From Sthenelais limicola (Eukaryota; Annelida; Polychaeta; Phyllodocida; Sigalionidae), in NCBI GenBank assembly GCA_942159475.1, contig OW804096.1:15462906-15526905 (forward strand): a DNA stretch of 64,000 nucleotides. Direction: 5' to 3'. The notes beneath the pieces were generated by a model. It ran no database searches and was not told the DNA's origin. It saw only the letters and a program-made list of their open reading frames with translations. A program made the position numbers and the translations under genes. How positions within the stretch are numbered: the stretch's first letter is position 1; every line of letters begins with the position of its first letter. Shown here one piece after another: positions 19,200 through 32,600 of this stretch.

Positions 19200-19523
19200 A
19201 ATAGGGGACTTGCATGTGTCACTGCGCATGTCTGTTACAGTGCATCCTGGGATGGATTCTATTGAAATCTGACATACAATATAAAAATTTGGCAACATTT
19301 TTATCGAAAATTGCAAGAATGTTTTAAACAATATCATAGCTAGTATAAATGATCTATGTAAACCAAATGCATGCTGGGAAGGATGGAGGCTTGTGTCATG
19401 GAAACATGTATACCACATGGATATTGAGCATAGCATGTTTTCTATACATTTTAGACTGTATGATTGGTCCCATAATTCCATGTGAATCAAGATTCAAAAT
19501 GGCGGCTATGCAACTCCCCTATT
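19200..19523. mobile_element. Short inverted-repeat element, family D
   Basis: It starts with AATAGGGGACTTGCATG and ends with the inverse of AATAGGGGAGTTGCATAGCC. A second copy lies at 61649-61995 and an inverted partial copy at about 61436-61626. No coding capacity. It ends 32 bases before the first visible exon of the host vWA gene. Confidence 0.85.
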
Positions 19524-19555
19524 AAACGAATAAATAGTTGATTTGTGTGTTTCAG

Positions 19556-20662
19556 GAAGCAGGTGCTGATAGTGTTGCTGAGTAGTGTGACGGCAGACCT
19601 GGAGCTGTTGGAAGCAGAGGTCAGACGCGCACATAACGCTGGGATATTCATAGTAATCATAGGTAAAATACTTATACCTAATGGCACGATGGAGGTTTGT
19701 AATCGATCAAGATGTTGGGTCAAATCACATGACAACCCAAAGGGGTGGAGTGTGATTTGGCCCAACATCTCGATCGATTACAAACCGCCCAGAGTGCTAT
19801 TAGGTATTTATTACATACTAAATAAATAAGAACTTGATTTTAATAGAATTTTACCTTACTTTCCATCAATCTTGTGAATATTCAGCTCAAATAGCACATA
19901 GGTGCTATTTGACTTTTCAAATAGCACCCCTGAATAGCACCCCTGAAATCACATACATATGTAATAAATGGAGAGAATGAAACGATGTGCTCGTAATTGT
20001 ATAATTATTGAACGAGATTAGTAGTACCAAGTCCCATTCACAATTTATCATATGCCCAGAGAATAGAAGAATATTGAAATGTAATGTAACGCATTTCAAA
20101 CTTTTATCATACCTTTATCATTCCTCTCGAGTGGAATTTATTTATTTATGATGACTTCACCTATTTCCCTTCAAATTCTTTTATACATAAATAACAGCAG
20201 CATAATATTGATAAATTTAGTCCTATAAGTCATACTATGAGTGAACTTGGTAAGATTTCTTTAATAGCTGAGAATACGGCTTTAATAAACTGTAAGGGTT
20301 TTCTCCACTGCCTGTGGTAACCTCTGCGGTAAGCCTTGTGATGGTGCTGTGTCATTGTGGAGTGGCGAGGTCCTGCCTACACGGCTCACTTACCATAATT
20401 ATAGGCAAGGACCTCTACTCGTCATTCCCCACCGCCTACAGAACCAGTACAGACCATCGCAAGGCTTACCGCAGCCAGTGGAGACCACTCTTAAATGAAC
20501 TGTAACTCACCTGCTTGATGCTGTCCCTTGCTTCAGGTGTGGGTAGTTCTACCAGTCTGGTGCAGGAGGTGCTTGGTGCAGACCAGACCCACTGGGTGCA
20601 GGAGCACCTCAGCACCACTGCACCTGCCCTCATGGACACAGTCTGCACCACCGCTCACAAAG
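19556..20662 (+). CDS. Host gene 1, C-terminal half of first vWA domain (2 exons)
   Basis: Exons 19556-19662 and 20537-20662 encode the Lys-x-Val-Leu-Ile-Val strand, an amphipathic helix, a [10 protein letters not shown] strand and a final helix ending near Cys-Thr-Thr. This is the second half of a vWA fold. The usual Thr-Asp-Gly metal loop after the first strand reads Ser-Ser-Val, so metal binding is doubtful. The first half must be upstream. Confidence 0.75.
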
Positions 20663-23600
20663 GTATTTCACGCTCAGATTTTTAGAAAATGCACAATCTA
20701 CATATCTACACGTCAATTCTGCTAGGGAAAATTGATAAAAACTAGGTATATCTGAGTGTATTTGGTATATCATTGATTTAAAGTGTCAGTTCTGTTATGT
20801 TAAACTGTATATTGAAGCTCATTTTTGTCTTAAATGTGGGTTATTTGAGAAGATTGGTGAAGGTGAATTGTACATTTTCTGATAACTTGAGCCTATATTA
20901 CAGATGTGTGTGCAGGAGTGACGTGTGTGACTGGGACGCAGTGTGTACCACGTGGTTCCCTCTATAGATGTCAGTGTCAAGATGGAGGTCTTGGCATCAA
21001 ATGTTTGCAAGGTAATTTATTTTATTTCAATTTACATGTATGCCCAGTCCGGCTGATCAAAGCGGGGAGCTGGACGGAGTGTGACACCCGGGGCTGTGGC
21101 CGCAGGCTATTCCAAAGGGTATGATTATTCACATCGGGTTTGACAAGGACAATGGTACGGGACCCAGGCAATATCAACCTGTTTGCATAGAAAACACGTT
21201 GTAGGCCAAAAACCAGTGACTGATTCTCATAGATATTGATCCCCTTGACGAGCAGCCCCCTACCGCTATCCGTAAGGATAGCTTGCTATGCTACTCTAGT
21301 GACGTCACCGGGGCGCTTTCCGAATCCAGAACAGTACTGTATCAACACTCTCTTCCGAACGCCTTTTCTCATGCTTTTTTTGGGGGGGGGAACTTTCTAA
21401 CCGATCACAGAAGCTAGAGTGAGTCAAGGGTAGCAAGGTCCAAATGGGAACATGTGTCATTTACTGATAAAATACAAAGTTATTGCTTACCGAATATTCG
21501 AAGCAAGTGCAGTCAACCATAACAAAATAAGAAAACAAATAGATGGGAAGCTATAAGGTTCATGGAAGAGCTGCAGGGAAGGAGCATGGAACAGCCAAGA
21601 GCTGTCACGTGATCAGGAGACTAGGAATTAGGTCGTACAGATTTATACAATGGCTTCCAAAACCAACGTCGCGAATCTAGGATTATCACCATAAAAAAGG
21701 TAACAAAATATATAATCTAGATTGTCTGCGTTGTCGTATGGCTGTGCCATAGATCGGCGGCAGACAAGACCAGGCAAAACACTTGACGACCCTTCTTTCT
21801 GAGAAGCAACACAACCTTTAGTGAGCGTGGGTCTGCCGGGTGGGGATAGCGGGGAGGTCGGCACATATTCACGGGACAGCTGGGTGGAGGGGAGTTCTTA
21901 TATATAAAAACAATATTATGCGTTCAGATCTGCTGAAATAGGTCTAAAATATTAACTATATCTTTCAAGCGGTATACTATCTGGACACGATTCTGAAGAA
22001 AAATCTTACGAATTCTCTTACCTGCAGTACATTTTCTATGTAAGTACATTCATCCCTAGCTTCTTGGGTTGGATTCACAACCTCTACTTTTGCGCAGGGG
22101 AACTAAACAAATACTTTTCCCAGATTCCCACGACCTCTACGTTTGTGCACGGCAACTAGGCCTAACCAAATACTCTTCACAGGTGTGGGTGTGGGGGGGG
22201 GGGGGGGAGAACGGGACAGCTGGTTGGAGGGGAGTGCGTCGGCAAATGTTTTTCTTATCTCACGGTTATACTCTGACGACTGGTGCTGATGCAGACCAGG
22301 AATAACTGCCTGCTCTGGCACCACACTATATGTTCAAACATGTATTCTTGATTCAATCGTTCGTTTGCTAGAACCTGGAGGCTTGCCACATACATTAGGG
22401 TCAGATTTTCAGAAAATGAACAATTCGCAGCTCTACACATTAAGTAAATTCTGCTAAGTTAGGCTGTAATTTGGTCAATACTAGGTAAATTCGAGTATAT
22501 TCAGCATTACATTGATTCAAGCAATCGGTTTGGTTAGGTTGAACCGTACTTTGAACCCTATTTTCTTCTGGAATTTGGCTAATTTGAGAAGATTGGCGAA
22601 GGTGAATTGTACATTTTCTTAAAATCTGACCCTAGAACCTGGAGGCTTGGATGCAGTGGTGGCAGACATAGTGTTCCTACTGGACTCCTCCACCAGTGTG
22701 AAGAAGGCCAACTGGTACAGAATGCTGGACTTTGTCAACGCCCTGATGGGCCTACTTCACCATGACTACCATATGGAGGACAACCACTATGGACTCATCT
22801 CCTTCAGTACACAAGCCGTCCTCAGGAGGAATCTAACACCATATTCACATATTGTAAGCTTTTTGAAAATTTAAAGTTTTTTTTGTTAAATTTTAAAGCT
22901 TTGGACTCATCTCATTCAGTACACGAGCAGTCCTCAGGAGGAATCTATCACCATATTCACATATTGCAAGCTTTTTTTAAAAAAATTATTTTAATTTTTT
23001 TTGTGAAATTTTAAAGCTTTTTTTAAAAAAAGAAATTACTACTTATGCTCAATTAGCACTATTGTGTGTATGCACTATAACCCATATATGTACCCGAGAG
23101 GTAGCTATAGTCCCCAGTCGAAATTTTTAAGTCATTAATGAGCGAGCGTCCAGACAGGTAGGAGCTAGCTAGAAAGTTAAATTTCAGGGGTAGGCACAAT
23201 GAGGTATAACAGCCCAATCAATCTTTAACATTCTGTAAAACCCTGATACTATTAAAAACCCTTACATTACAGGTTTATAACAATCATCTGTCATAATTCT
23301 GTGACTTTTCCCTACGCTTTTATTTGAACTAAATGTACAGATCTTGCCAGAAGAGACTCCTATGTAGATAAATATTTCAACAATATTTTCCATTTGTTGC
23401 AAATATCAATACAATTAGAGGTGTAGTTCATAACTAACAGTAAGGCGCCTGGTCCACTAAGCCGATTCTCATGCAATTCTCACAGAATTTAGTGCAAAAC
23501 AATGGGAATTGGCTTAGTGGACTTAAGACTAGTTTCTATCTAACACAAGAACTAAACTTTACTAAAGATCTGCACTTGGTTCACTTCCAGAATTCTCTCA

Positions 23601-26600
23601 CAGAAAGCATTGAAGAAATTCCTTATATTGGTGGAGGCACCAACACAAGCGGAGCCCTCAGACTTCTTTCCAGAACCTTCTCCCCAAGCACAGACAAAAA
23701 TAACAACAAGAATAACCGCCCAGGTGCCCCCAACATTGGAATCATCATCACCGATGGTCTGCCTAACATAGCCATTGCAGAAACACTGCCAGAAGCCACA
23801 CGAGCACGCCGTAGCGACAACATACTCATCTTCGCCTTGGGTGTTGGATCCGGTGTTAGCAGTGACTATTTGGCTGGGATCAGTGGCGGGAATAGTGAGA
23901 ATGTATTCCAGGCGTCCAACTTTGAGGGACTACAAGAGAGGGCGCCACCAGGACAGATGGAGGAAGTTGACCTTGCTCAGAGAATTGCTGACCAGATATT
24001 TTGGCACATTTGGTGGTCCTATGGTGTGTATGATTATTAGTATGATATTTACTATAATATATACATTACTATTATATATTGTTATAGTTGACTATCTACT
24101 TAGCAGGTCTTGTCAGGGATCCATTTGGATGAATACACTTTGATGTACAATGTAGATGTAGTGCTAAGTAGGGATTAAAAGATTTGAAGATATTCAGCTA
24201 AACACCATCACCATTTTAAAGAAATCTTGTGAAATCAGAAGTCTATTATTGCACTCTTGTTTACTGCTTATTGCACTTTGTTTACAGCTTATTGCACCTT
24301 GTTTACTGCACTCTGTTTACTATTTATTGCACTTTGTTTCTATAATTATTACACTTTGTTTTCTATTTATTGCACTTTGTTTACTGCTTATTGCACTTTC
24401 TTTACTATTTATCACACTTTGTTTACTATTACTGCACTTTGTTTACTACTTATTGCACTTTCCCGACATACACCGCTGCAGTTTAAACCACAGTCGGCAA
24501 CGCAGACAATTCACTGCAATCATTGCGGCTCTCAAACAGCGGCAAGCGTTACTCGTGGTGACGCGATCCCGTCACCGCGGTCACCGCGGCAACATGAGAA
24601 TGCGGCGATTGCACTTAAACACTATACGGACGTCACATATATGTTGCTGTTAGACTGCGCTTAATCAATGGGGTGGGAGGGTGGGTAGTTGGGTGGTTGG
24701 GATGGGGAGGGGGTGCAGGGTAGGGTAGGGGGCACAGGGGGAGGGAGAATCTATGATTAGTTATTTATTGTAAATGCTTTTATTTCTCCTCAGAAAGTCA
24801 TCAATTCATCAATTTGGTACATCATTTTCTCATTGGTGTACTTCTTGCAGTAAAACGCATATGTATCCGCTGATATTAAGAATTCAGAGCTGGAATTTTA
24901 AACATCAGTGGGAATGATATAGGGTGACATGCAGACCAAATATAAAGTTTGTACAATTTTATTCAAGGTGAAATGTAACTGTGCGTAATAATAAATTATA
25001 AATCCCACTCCATTGAAGTTCAAGGAAGACATAGGACAATATGCAGATCAAATAGACAGTCTGTACAATGTAGAGAAAACAGTGAAACATAACTACAAAT
25101 ATAAATTATAAATTACACTCTATTGAACTTTGGATCGGATATGAATCATTTATGTATTATGTTCTGCAGAATCTTTCCTTTCTTAGTGGCCTGTCTGTAC
25201 TTGGCCACGATTTAAGGCACATGACTGTCTAATGTTTGGCAGTCTGTTTGGCAGGATGTCTTCTTGTCACCTAAAATATAGATAATGGTTATGTATAAAG
25301 CCATCGAATAATGTAACCAACACAGTGACATAATAGGTAGAAAGAGCAATTAACATTATATCATGTATCCCTGCCAATAGTTCCCGCCAGAACTAAGACT
25401 CCTTTGTTTCCTACGGTAATTATAATGCCTGCATGGTTGTTGTTTCTATAACTGTCCATACCCTTGTTTGTTTACCTATCTTGCTTCAGAATCACATTTT
25501 CCACCAATGATCTGGAAATAAACAATATACAAATGAAATGTAATGAATTCATGATTATATTAGAAAGCTTCACTTACCATTGAACCAAAGAAATTAACAG
25601 ATCATTTATATAAATGGCTCCAAATCTTGGGAACAACATCAATCCACGGCTGCATTGATGTAGATCCTGTAACTGAAAGGAAAAGTATTGATTACATCTG
25701 GTACAAACATCTAAAAGAGAAATGTATCCAAGATATAAATGAGTTAAATGCCCGTTGGTTGTCTATAATTCAAATATTATCTGGTAACTGGTGCTATTTA
25801 GTGAGCTATATACATGTGAGATATCATATGCTATAACCAAAGCATACTAATGAATATCAATTTAGATGGTTAGGGAATGAATAAGAGGTAACTTACCTCG
25901 ACTCTCATACTATACTGTTACCATTCAATTTGACATTTCCTTCCTTACTTGTCAACGGTCCCGGTCGACGGTTGGACGGTAAGTGCGAGTGCAGGGGCTG
26001 TAAGCTTGCTTGCCGCCTAAACACACTCCCTCCCTCCCTCCCCCTACTCCCTCCGCCACCCCCCCCCCCCCACACACACACAAGTTCTCCCACTGGGATA
26101 TTTCTCCACTCTTATTCTACAATGCTGCAATGCCAATGGCCATAGACCGTCTTGCCCCCTATACTAGACTCCACCCGGTCTTCCTTCCCATATCCCTGGA
26201 CAAGTGATGAGACCTTCTGTTAGTTCACTAAACAGAGACTCAAGACCTACACTTTTCGTTCTCAGAGCAGCAGTTCTACACAACCATGAAAAAACCGAAT
26301 ATATTAGTGGAATGAGCACATTCCTATTCTCATTATGTCTGCCGTTTCAAAACAGTTAGTGGAGAATATAGAGCTCCTACAAGCTACGCATTTCTCTCTA
26401 GTAGCTTGTGTGTCTACCAAGATGTCCATAGAATCAACCAAGAATTAATGGGGGCATGTTATATCATTACAGATCCATAATCTACACATGTCAAGCTTTC
26501 ATATAAAAAAAGAATTATGTAGATCCTATTATTCTAAGCGATGACATAAAACGTTAAAGTTTGGGTCATTTTTCATTCTATATCATTAGGGTGTATTCTA

Positions 26601-29600
26601 GTCTCAGTTTACAGGCACTGTATACGGGAAGGTCCATTCAGATAACCATAAGATTGTTATGCTGACACATTATTTAATTACAGATCCATACTCTACATAT
26701 TCCGACCTATGATATAAAAGAAGAATCATCAAGATCACAGCATTCTAAGCGATAATATCAAAGGTTATAATTAGGCTATTCCTTCCTTCTTTGTGTAATG
26801 GCATTATCAGACAGCTGCAATGCTAGGCGCCGACGGACCTGAGACCGCCTTGTTACCCACACTCCACCCGGCCTTCCCTCCAATTTCCCTGGGCTTTCTC
26901 CCAGCCGTGGGAATAGCTTGGCGATTTCACCATGTTTTCAATGTGTATATTTCTGTTCAAATCTATACTCTCCAAGTTAAAATAAAAGTGTAAAATAAAA
27001 AGAAATCTTATGAAATATTAATTCATCGAACCAATTTGTTTATAATTGAAATTTGAATTTATGAGAATAAGTGATAAAACTGATGAAACTAGAATGGTAA
27101 TTAAGTTTTAATCATCTTAACAGTGACCATGTGTTTATATATACACCATTACAAGTTAATTATAATACTGACACACAAGATTGGTATATTCTGATGGGAA
27201 ACATTACCAAACAAATCATACACTTAATTGTAATGACCATCGTGCCCTGGAAAAGAGACTTTCACTTGGGTATATATATGTTGGTAAGTGCAGTCAGAGT
27301 ATCCCCCAGGAAGCAATACTAATGCAGTGGTCAGTCCCATGCACTGACTGCTGTGTAACCGTATACAGCTTCCTGGTTACACTGCAGAGACGCACACAGG
27401 GGTAGAGCATTGAAAGAGCAGTCAATGCGCGAAGAACGGGGACTGCACAGATAATGCACTCAGTGATGGTCTTGATGCACATTGCTCTTCTGGGCGTGCG
27501 ACTCGGGTTGTTTACTACTTATTGCACTACACTTTGTTTACTATTACTGCACTTTGTTTACTACTTATTGCACTTTGTTTACTATTATTGCACCTTGTTT
27601 ACTGCTTATTGCACTTTGTTTACTATTACTGCACTTTGTTTACTACTTATTGCACTACACTTTGTTTACTATTACTGCACTTTGTTTACTACTTATTGCA
27701 CTACACTTTGTTTACTATTATTGCACTTTGTTTACGGCTTATTGCACTTTGTTTACTATTATTGGACTTTGTTTACTATTATTGCACTTTGTTTACTGCT
27801 TATTGCACTTTGTTTACTATTATTGGACTTTGTTTCGTATATTACACTTTGTTTACTATTTATTACACTTTGTTTACTGCTTATTGCACTTTGTTTACTA
27901 TTACTGCACTTTGTTTACTACTTATTGCACTACACTTTGTTTACTATTACTGCACTTTGTTTACTACTTATTGCACTACACTTTGTTTACTATTACTGCA
28001 CTTTGTTTACTACTTATTGCACTACACTTTGTTTACTATTATTGGACTTTGTTTACTGCTTATTGCACTTTGTTTACTGCACTTTGTTTACTATTATTGC
28101 ACTTTGTTTCATATATTACACTTTGTTTTCTATTTATTGCATTTTGTTACTGCTTATTGCACCTTGTTTACTGCACTTTGTTTACTATTATTGCACTTTG
28201 TTTCGTATATTACACTTTGTTTTCTATTTATTGCACCTTGTTTACTGCTTACTGCACCTTGTTTACTGCTTATTGCACTTTGTTTACTATATTACACTTT
28301 GTTTACTGATACTGCACTTTGTTTACTAATACTGCACTTTGTTTACTGATACTGCACTTTGTTTACTGCACTTTGTTTACTATTATTGCACTTTGTTTAC
28401 TATTTATCACACTTTGTTTACTATTATTGCACTTGGTTTACTATTTATCACACTTTGTTTACTATTTATTACACTTTGTTTGCTATTATTACACATTGTT
28501 TGTCATCTACTATACTTTCATGCAGACAAGATAGGGCCCACAGGTGCACCAGGTCCTGCAGGTGCTGCCGGTGGTACAGGTGAGGAAGGTGCACCAGGCG
28601 CTACAGGTAACACTGGTGCAGATGCACCTGCTGGTAAACAGGTAGGTAGCTCTTTTCTATTCTGTATAGTTTATATCTTTTACTTAAGTTTTTGATGTTT
28701 TTTTTCTCTCAGTAAAATTGTTAGTCACTTGAATCCTTCTTGCTTTAATTGTGACTGTAGTAAATCTGTTGTTGTTGTATCAACATGATTTAATGGGCCT
28801 TTTCCTTAGGTTAATTCGGGCGTTTGACCGATATCATTTGACTTTTTGAATTTTTATATCACAAAAATTAGCACCAATGTGCATGACAGAAACCGCCATT
28901 CTACTCTTCTTTTAGAGAAGGGGAGCATATTTGCAGATCCCAATGTAGTTTAAATTTTTGTTTAAAAAGTTGATGACCATTAATGTTCTAAAAAACAATG
29001 TTGAAAGCGTTAATACTCTTACTTTGTTGCAGGGAGAGACAGGTGCACCAGGCTTATCAGGGTTACCTGGTGCACCAGGACCACTAGGTGCACCAGGTGC
29101 TAGGGGACCAGCAGGTGTGCGAGGTGCACCTGGGCCCAATGGTGCACCTGGTAGTCAAGGGCAACCAGGTGCGCTAGGTGTTCAAGGTGAAATCGGTCTC
29201 CTCGGTCCCTCGGGTACATGTTTTAATAATTTTAATAATTGCCTTTATTTCAAATATAACAATATTCATATCATTTTCCCCTATTTTCCCCAATATTCCA
29301 GGGAATTAAATAATGATAATCCTCCTGAACTTGTGAGCTTCTGTCAGCATATGGGTCAGTTTGATTGCAGACAATTTAATTACAGCATTCATTATAGCCG
29401 ATTCATATCATCATAACATAATTTAATAATTACATAATATATATAATTTCAAACAGCACTTACACATGTTTAGTTCTAGTCCCCTGTATCACTTTAAACA
29501 CAGACTAAATTCGAATTCAATGATACAAAAATCAAAATCACTTGAAACTTAGACAATTCAGGCTCCTAGTATCAATCTTATGTCTTAAGAACAAAGAAAA

Positions 29601-32600
29601 CATGTTAATTCTCAAAGATTTAAAAAAAGAAAAGGGTAACAAAGCAAAGTCCCTAACTTAGGGATCAGCACTTTAGAAATATACCCGTTCTATGGATGGA
29701 TTTGGGGTGTAATGATTTGTACTGGTTCTCAAGTGTAGAAAACTTTTGGACAATTTTATCCAATGTCCCTAATGTGTTCATCAATTTGAATATCATTATT
29801 AATATTATTCCTTATTTACTAATATTAGGTAAAATTGGTAGCACTGGCGACACAGGTAACACCGGAGAACAGGGTGCACTAGGAACCCGAGGAGTAAGTG
29901 GTGCCCGAGGTAGAATGGGACCTACTGGAGGTACTGGAGGAGTGGGTGTGGAGGGAAGCACCGGGCGTGGCGGTCCCACTGGATTTCTTGGTGCAGTAGG
30001 TGATGCTGGACCGATAGGATTGCCTGGAGTAGTGGGACCCCCTGGAGTGCCTGGTCCCATCCCTGAAGGTAATGTGTACTGTACTATTGATACCAATAAT
30101 ACATTAATACAGACCCTGAAGACTTAGAGTATTTTATCACAATGTTATTAAGATATAACTCAACGAAAGATGGATATAGGATGACATATTCACAAAACAC
30201 AAGTGCGCACAATAACACACAAGTGTTTTGTGAATGCATCATCCTATATGGGTGAGGTTTTTTAGAAATGTACAATTGGCAGCTGTACACATTTAGTAAA
30301 TTCTGCTAAATAAGGCTGTAATTTGGTCAATACTAGATAAATTCGAGTATATTTGGCATTGCATTGATTCTTTCAATCTGTTTGGTTACGTTGAACTGTA
30401 TTTTGAACTTTATTTTTGTCTGAAATTTGGGTTATTTCAGAGGATTGGTGAAAGTAAATTGTACATTTTCTGAAAATCTGACCCATATCCATCTCGAGTT
30501 GGGTTCTATTTTTATGCCATGATATATATATATTAGCCTTATTTAATCATTATTTACCTTCATTTTATGTCTCGCAACCCTCTGACTTGGCAAACACAAG
30601 GGCCTACAACGTTGCGTCATGAAATGAGCGTAATTGATTGGCGCAACAAAATTTACGCAACCAATCAAAATAACGTAAATTGGTTGCATTTGAAAAGCAG
30701 CCTGTGCTAGTGAAATCCAGGCTAATCTAGCCATGTTTTGTGGATACACACCTATCATGGCATAAGACACATTACGTAACATTGCATAACCTCATTATAT
30801 TTATATAATTATTAGATATCACCTCTTTAGTAGGGCTATACAATCGCTAATTACCAGTACTGTGCAAGTCTACTTATACAAGTTATTGTCCAGGATATGA
30901 GGTAACGGGGATACGCCCCTCATCTCCCAGTGAGAGTCTGTACCATACTAGCATAAATCAGTTGGATAGATCTTGACCAGTCGTTCACTTGTGTTCTACG
31001 AGTTGCTCATAGATCATTATATTAAAACATTATAAGAACTTAACACTGGTGGAGCAACCCTACATCAATTTCGGTTATATTAAGACATTATAAGACCTTA
31101 ACAATACTTTTAGATTAGATTTTTGATGGTAAAAGACACCAATATCAAGTCCAAGGTGTGATCTTGATTATAATTGAATAAATACATGTTTTGGATCCTT
31201 GGTCTTGTGTCAGGGTTTTGTCATACGTTACCAGGATGAAAGGGCCACTAGGTTGTGAACTGATGCTAATGTTACCATGCAAATGAAGTGAAAATGAAGT
31301 GAAAATGAATTGTGATTTTGCCACTCTCGATGATGCATACATTTTTACTTCTTGTGTGACTGATATGCTATTTCAGAACAACCACTCGGTACATTCCATC
31401 GGGTGGCTTGGAAATCACATAGTGCTTTCACAGACTCTAACTGGTCGTAAAATAATGCTGTAATGCATGTGGTTGCTTTTGAGTTTTGATTCATAAAGAT
31501 AGGGGAAGAAAATTCAGATATTTGTGTTGCGTTACAGAAAAAAGAGAAATAAAATAAAATAAGTATTTTTTGTATTTAAGATTTTTATTCAGCAATTAAA
31601 CATTATGTAACAGTTACACTATTCTCAGAATTTGCTGGTGCACTCACAAAAAGGTAACAATTTGTTGTGACATTCATCAGATATTATCTATATATATATC
31701 AAAGCGAATTATTATGAATAAGAACATTGTTAAGAGCCTCGCACATTAGGCATTTTTACAATAGTAACCAGATACATGCAAACCAAGTACAGTATTGTTC
31801 CATATTTGCAGACACAGGGGACTGTCAACTACAGACAGACTGTCAGCATACATGTGTGAAGGAGCGCTGTCACTGTCACACTGGGTATGCTCTAATGCAA
31901 GACAGCATCAGCTGTCAAGGTAAAGTATTGAATTGAATAAATTTAAGTTTTTATTTGTTCTATATTCAGGTTCTATCTTCTGGATTCCTCCTTGTTTTAG
32001 TCAGTATTATTACCTTTGTTTTCTAATCAGATTTTAGAAATAGTATACATTTCATTCTTTCATAACTTAGGACTTCATAATTTATATTTTATACAGATAC
32101 CTTATCACTGTTCATATTTTAATTCAATATGTGCTTATCGCTATTTACACACTATATCTTTGCACAACATATGTCAAACAAGAAATAGTTAACAGTGATC
32201 AGTTTACATTTATTTATTTATTTCCGGTTCATGTAGAAGATTGCGTTTCCAAGGGAAACGAAGATTGATGTCAGTTAAATGTAAAGTTTGAGAGGGAGGG
32301 ATAGTAGGAGGGAGAGGAAGTGGAGACAGAAAACATGAAATCCCTATCCCATATATATGACTGGTCATTCCATGTGATTCTGTTGGTCCCTTTAACACCT
32401 TTGCATATGAGGCATCTTATTTCTCAACTTGCCACTTTAATTCACACATGGTCTACCCTTTAATTCACACCTAAACGCCATCCTCTCCCCATCCCAGCCA
32501 TAACCAGCATGATTCTGATCCCATCTGCTGATATCAGAATCAACAGATTCTTCACACTGATATCCAGGATGAGAGGAGCCAAGGTGCTATCAATGATTGA

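Noticed and set aside
25627..25836. Isolated 69-codon plus-strand ORF in the long intron
   Set aside because: No splice sites of matching phase, no domain, AT-rich intron context.
27454..28349. Three overlapping ORFs of about 275-290 codons rich in Leu, Cys, Tyr and Phe
   Set aside because: They are all forward frames of one 20-bp tandem repeat that lacks stop codons; no codon-level structure beyond the repeat.
28912..30096. Minus-strand Gly/Pro-rich ORFs
   Set aside because: Antisense of the collagen exons; the plus-strand exons have matching splice sites and phases.
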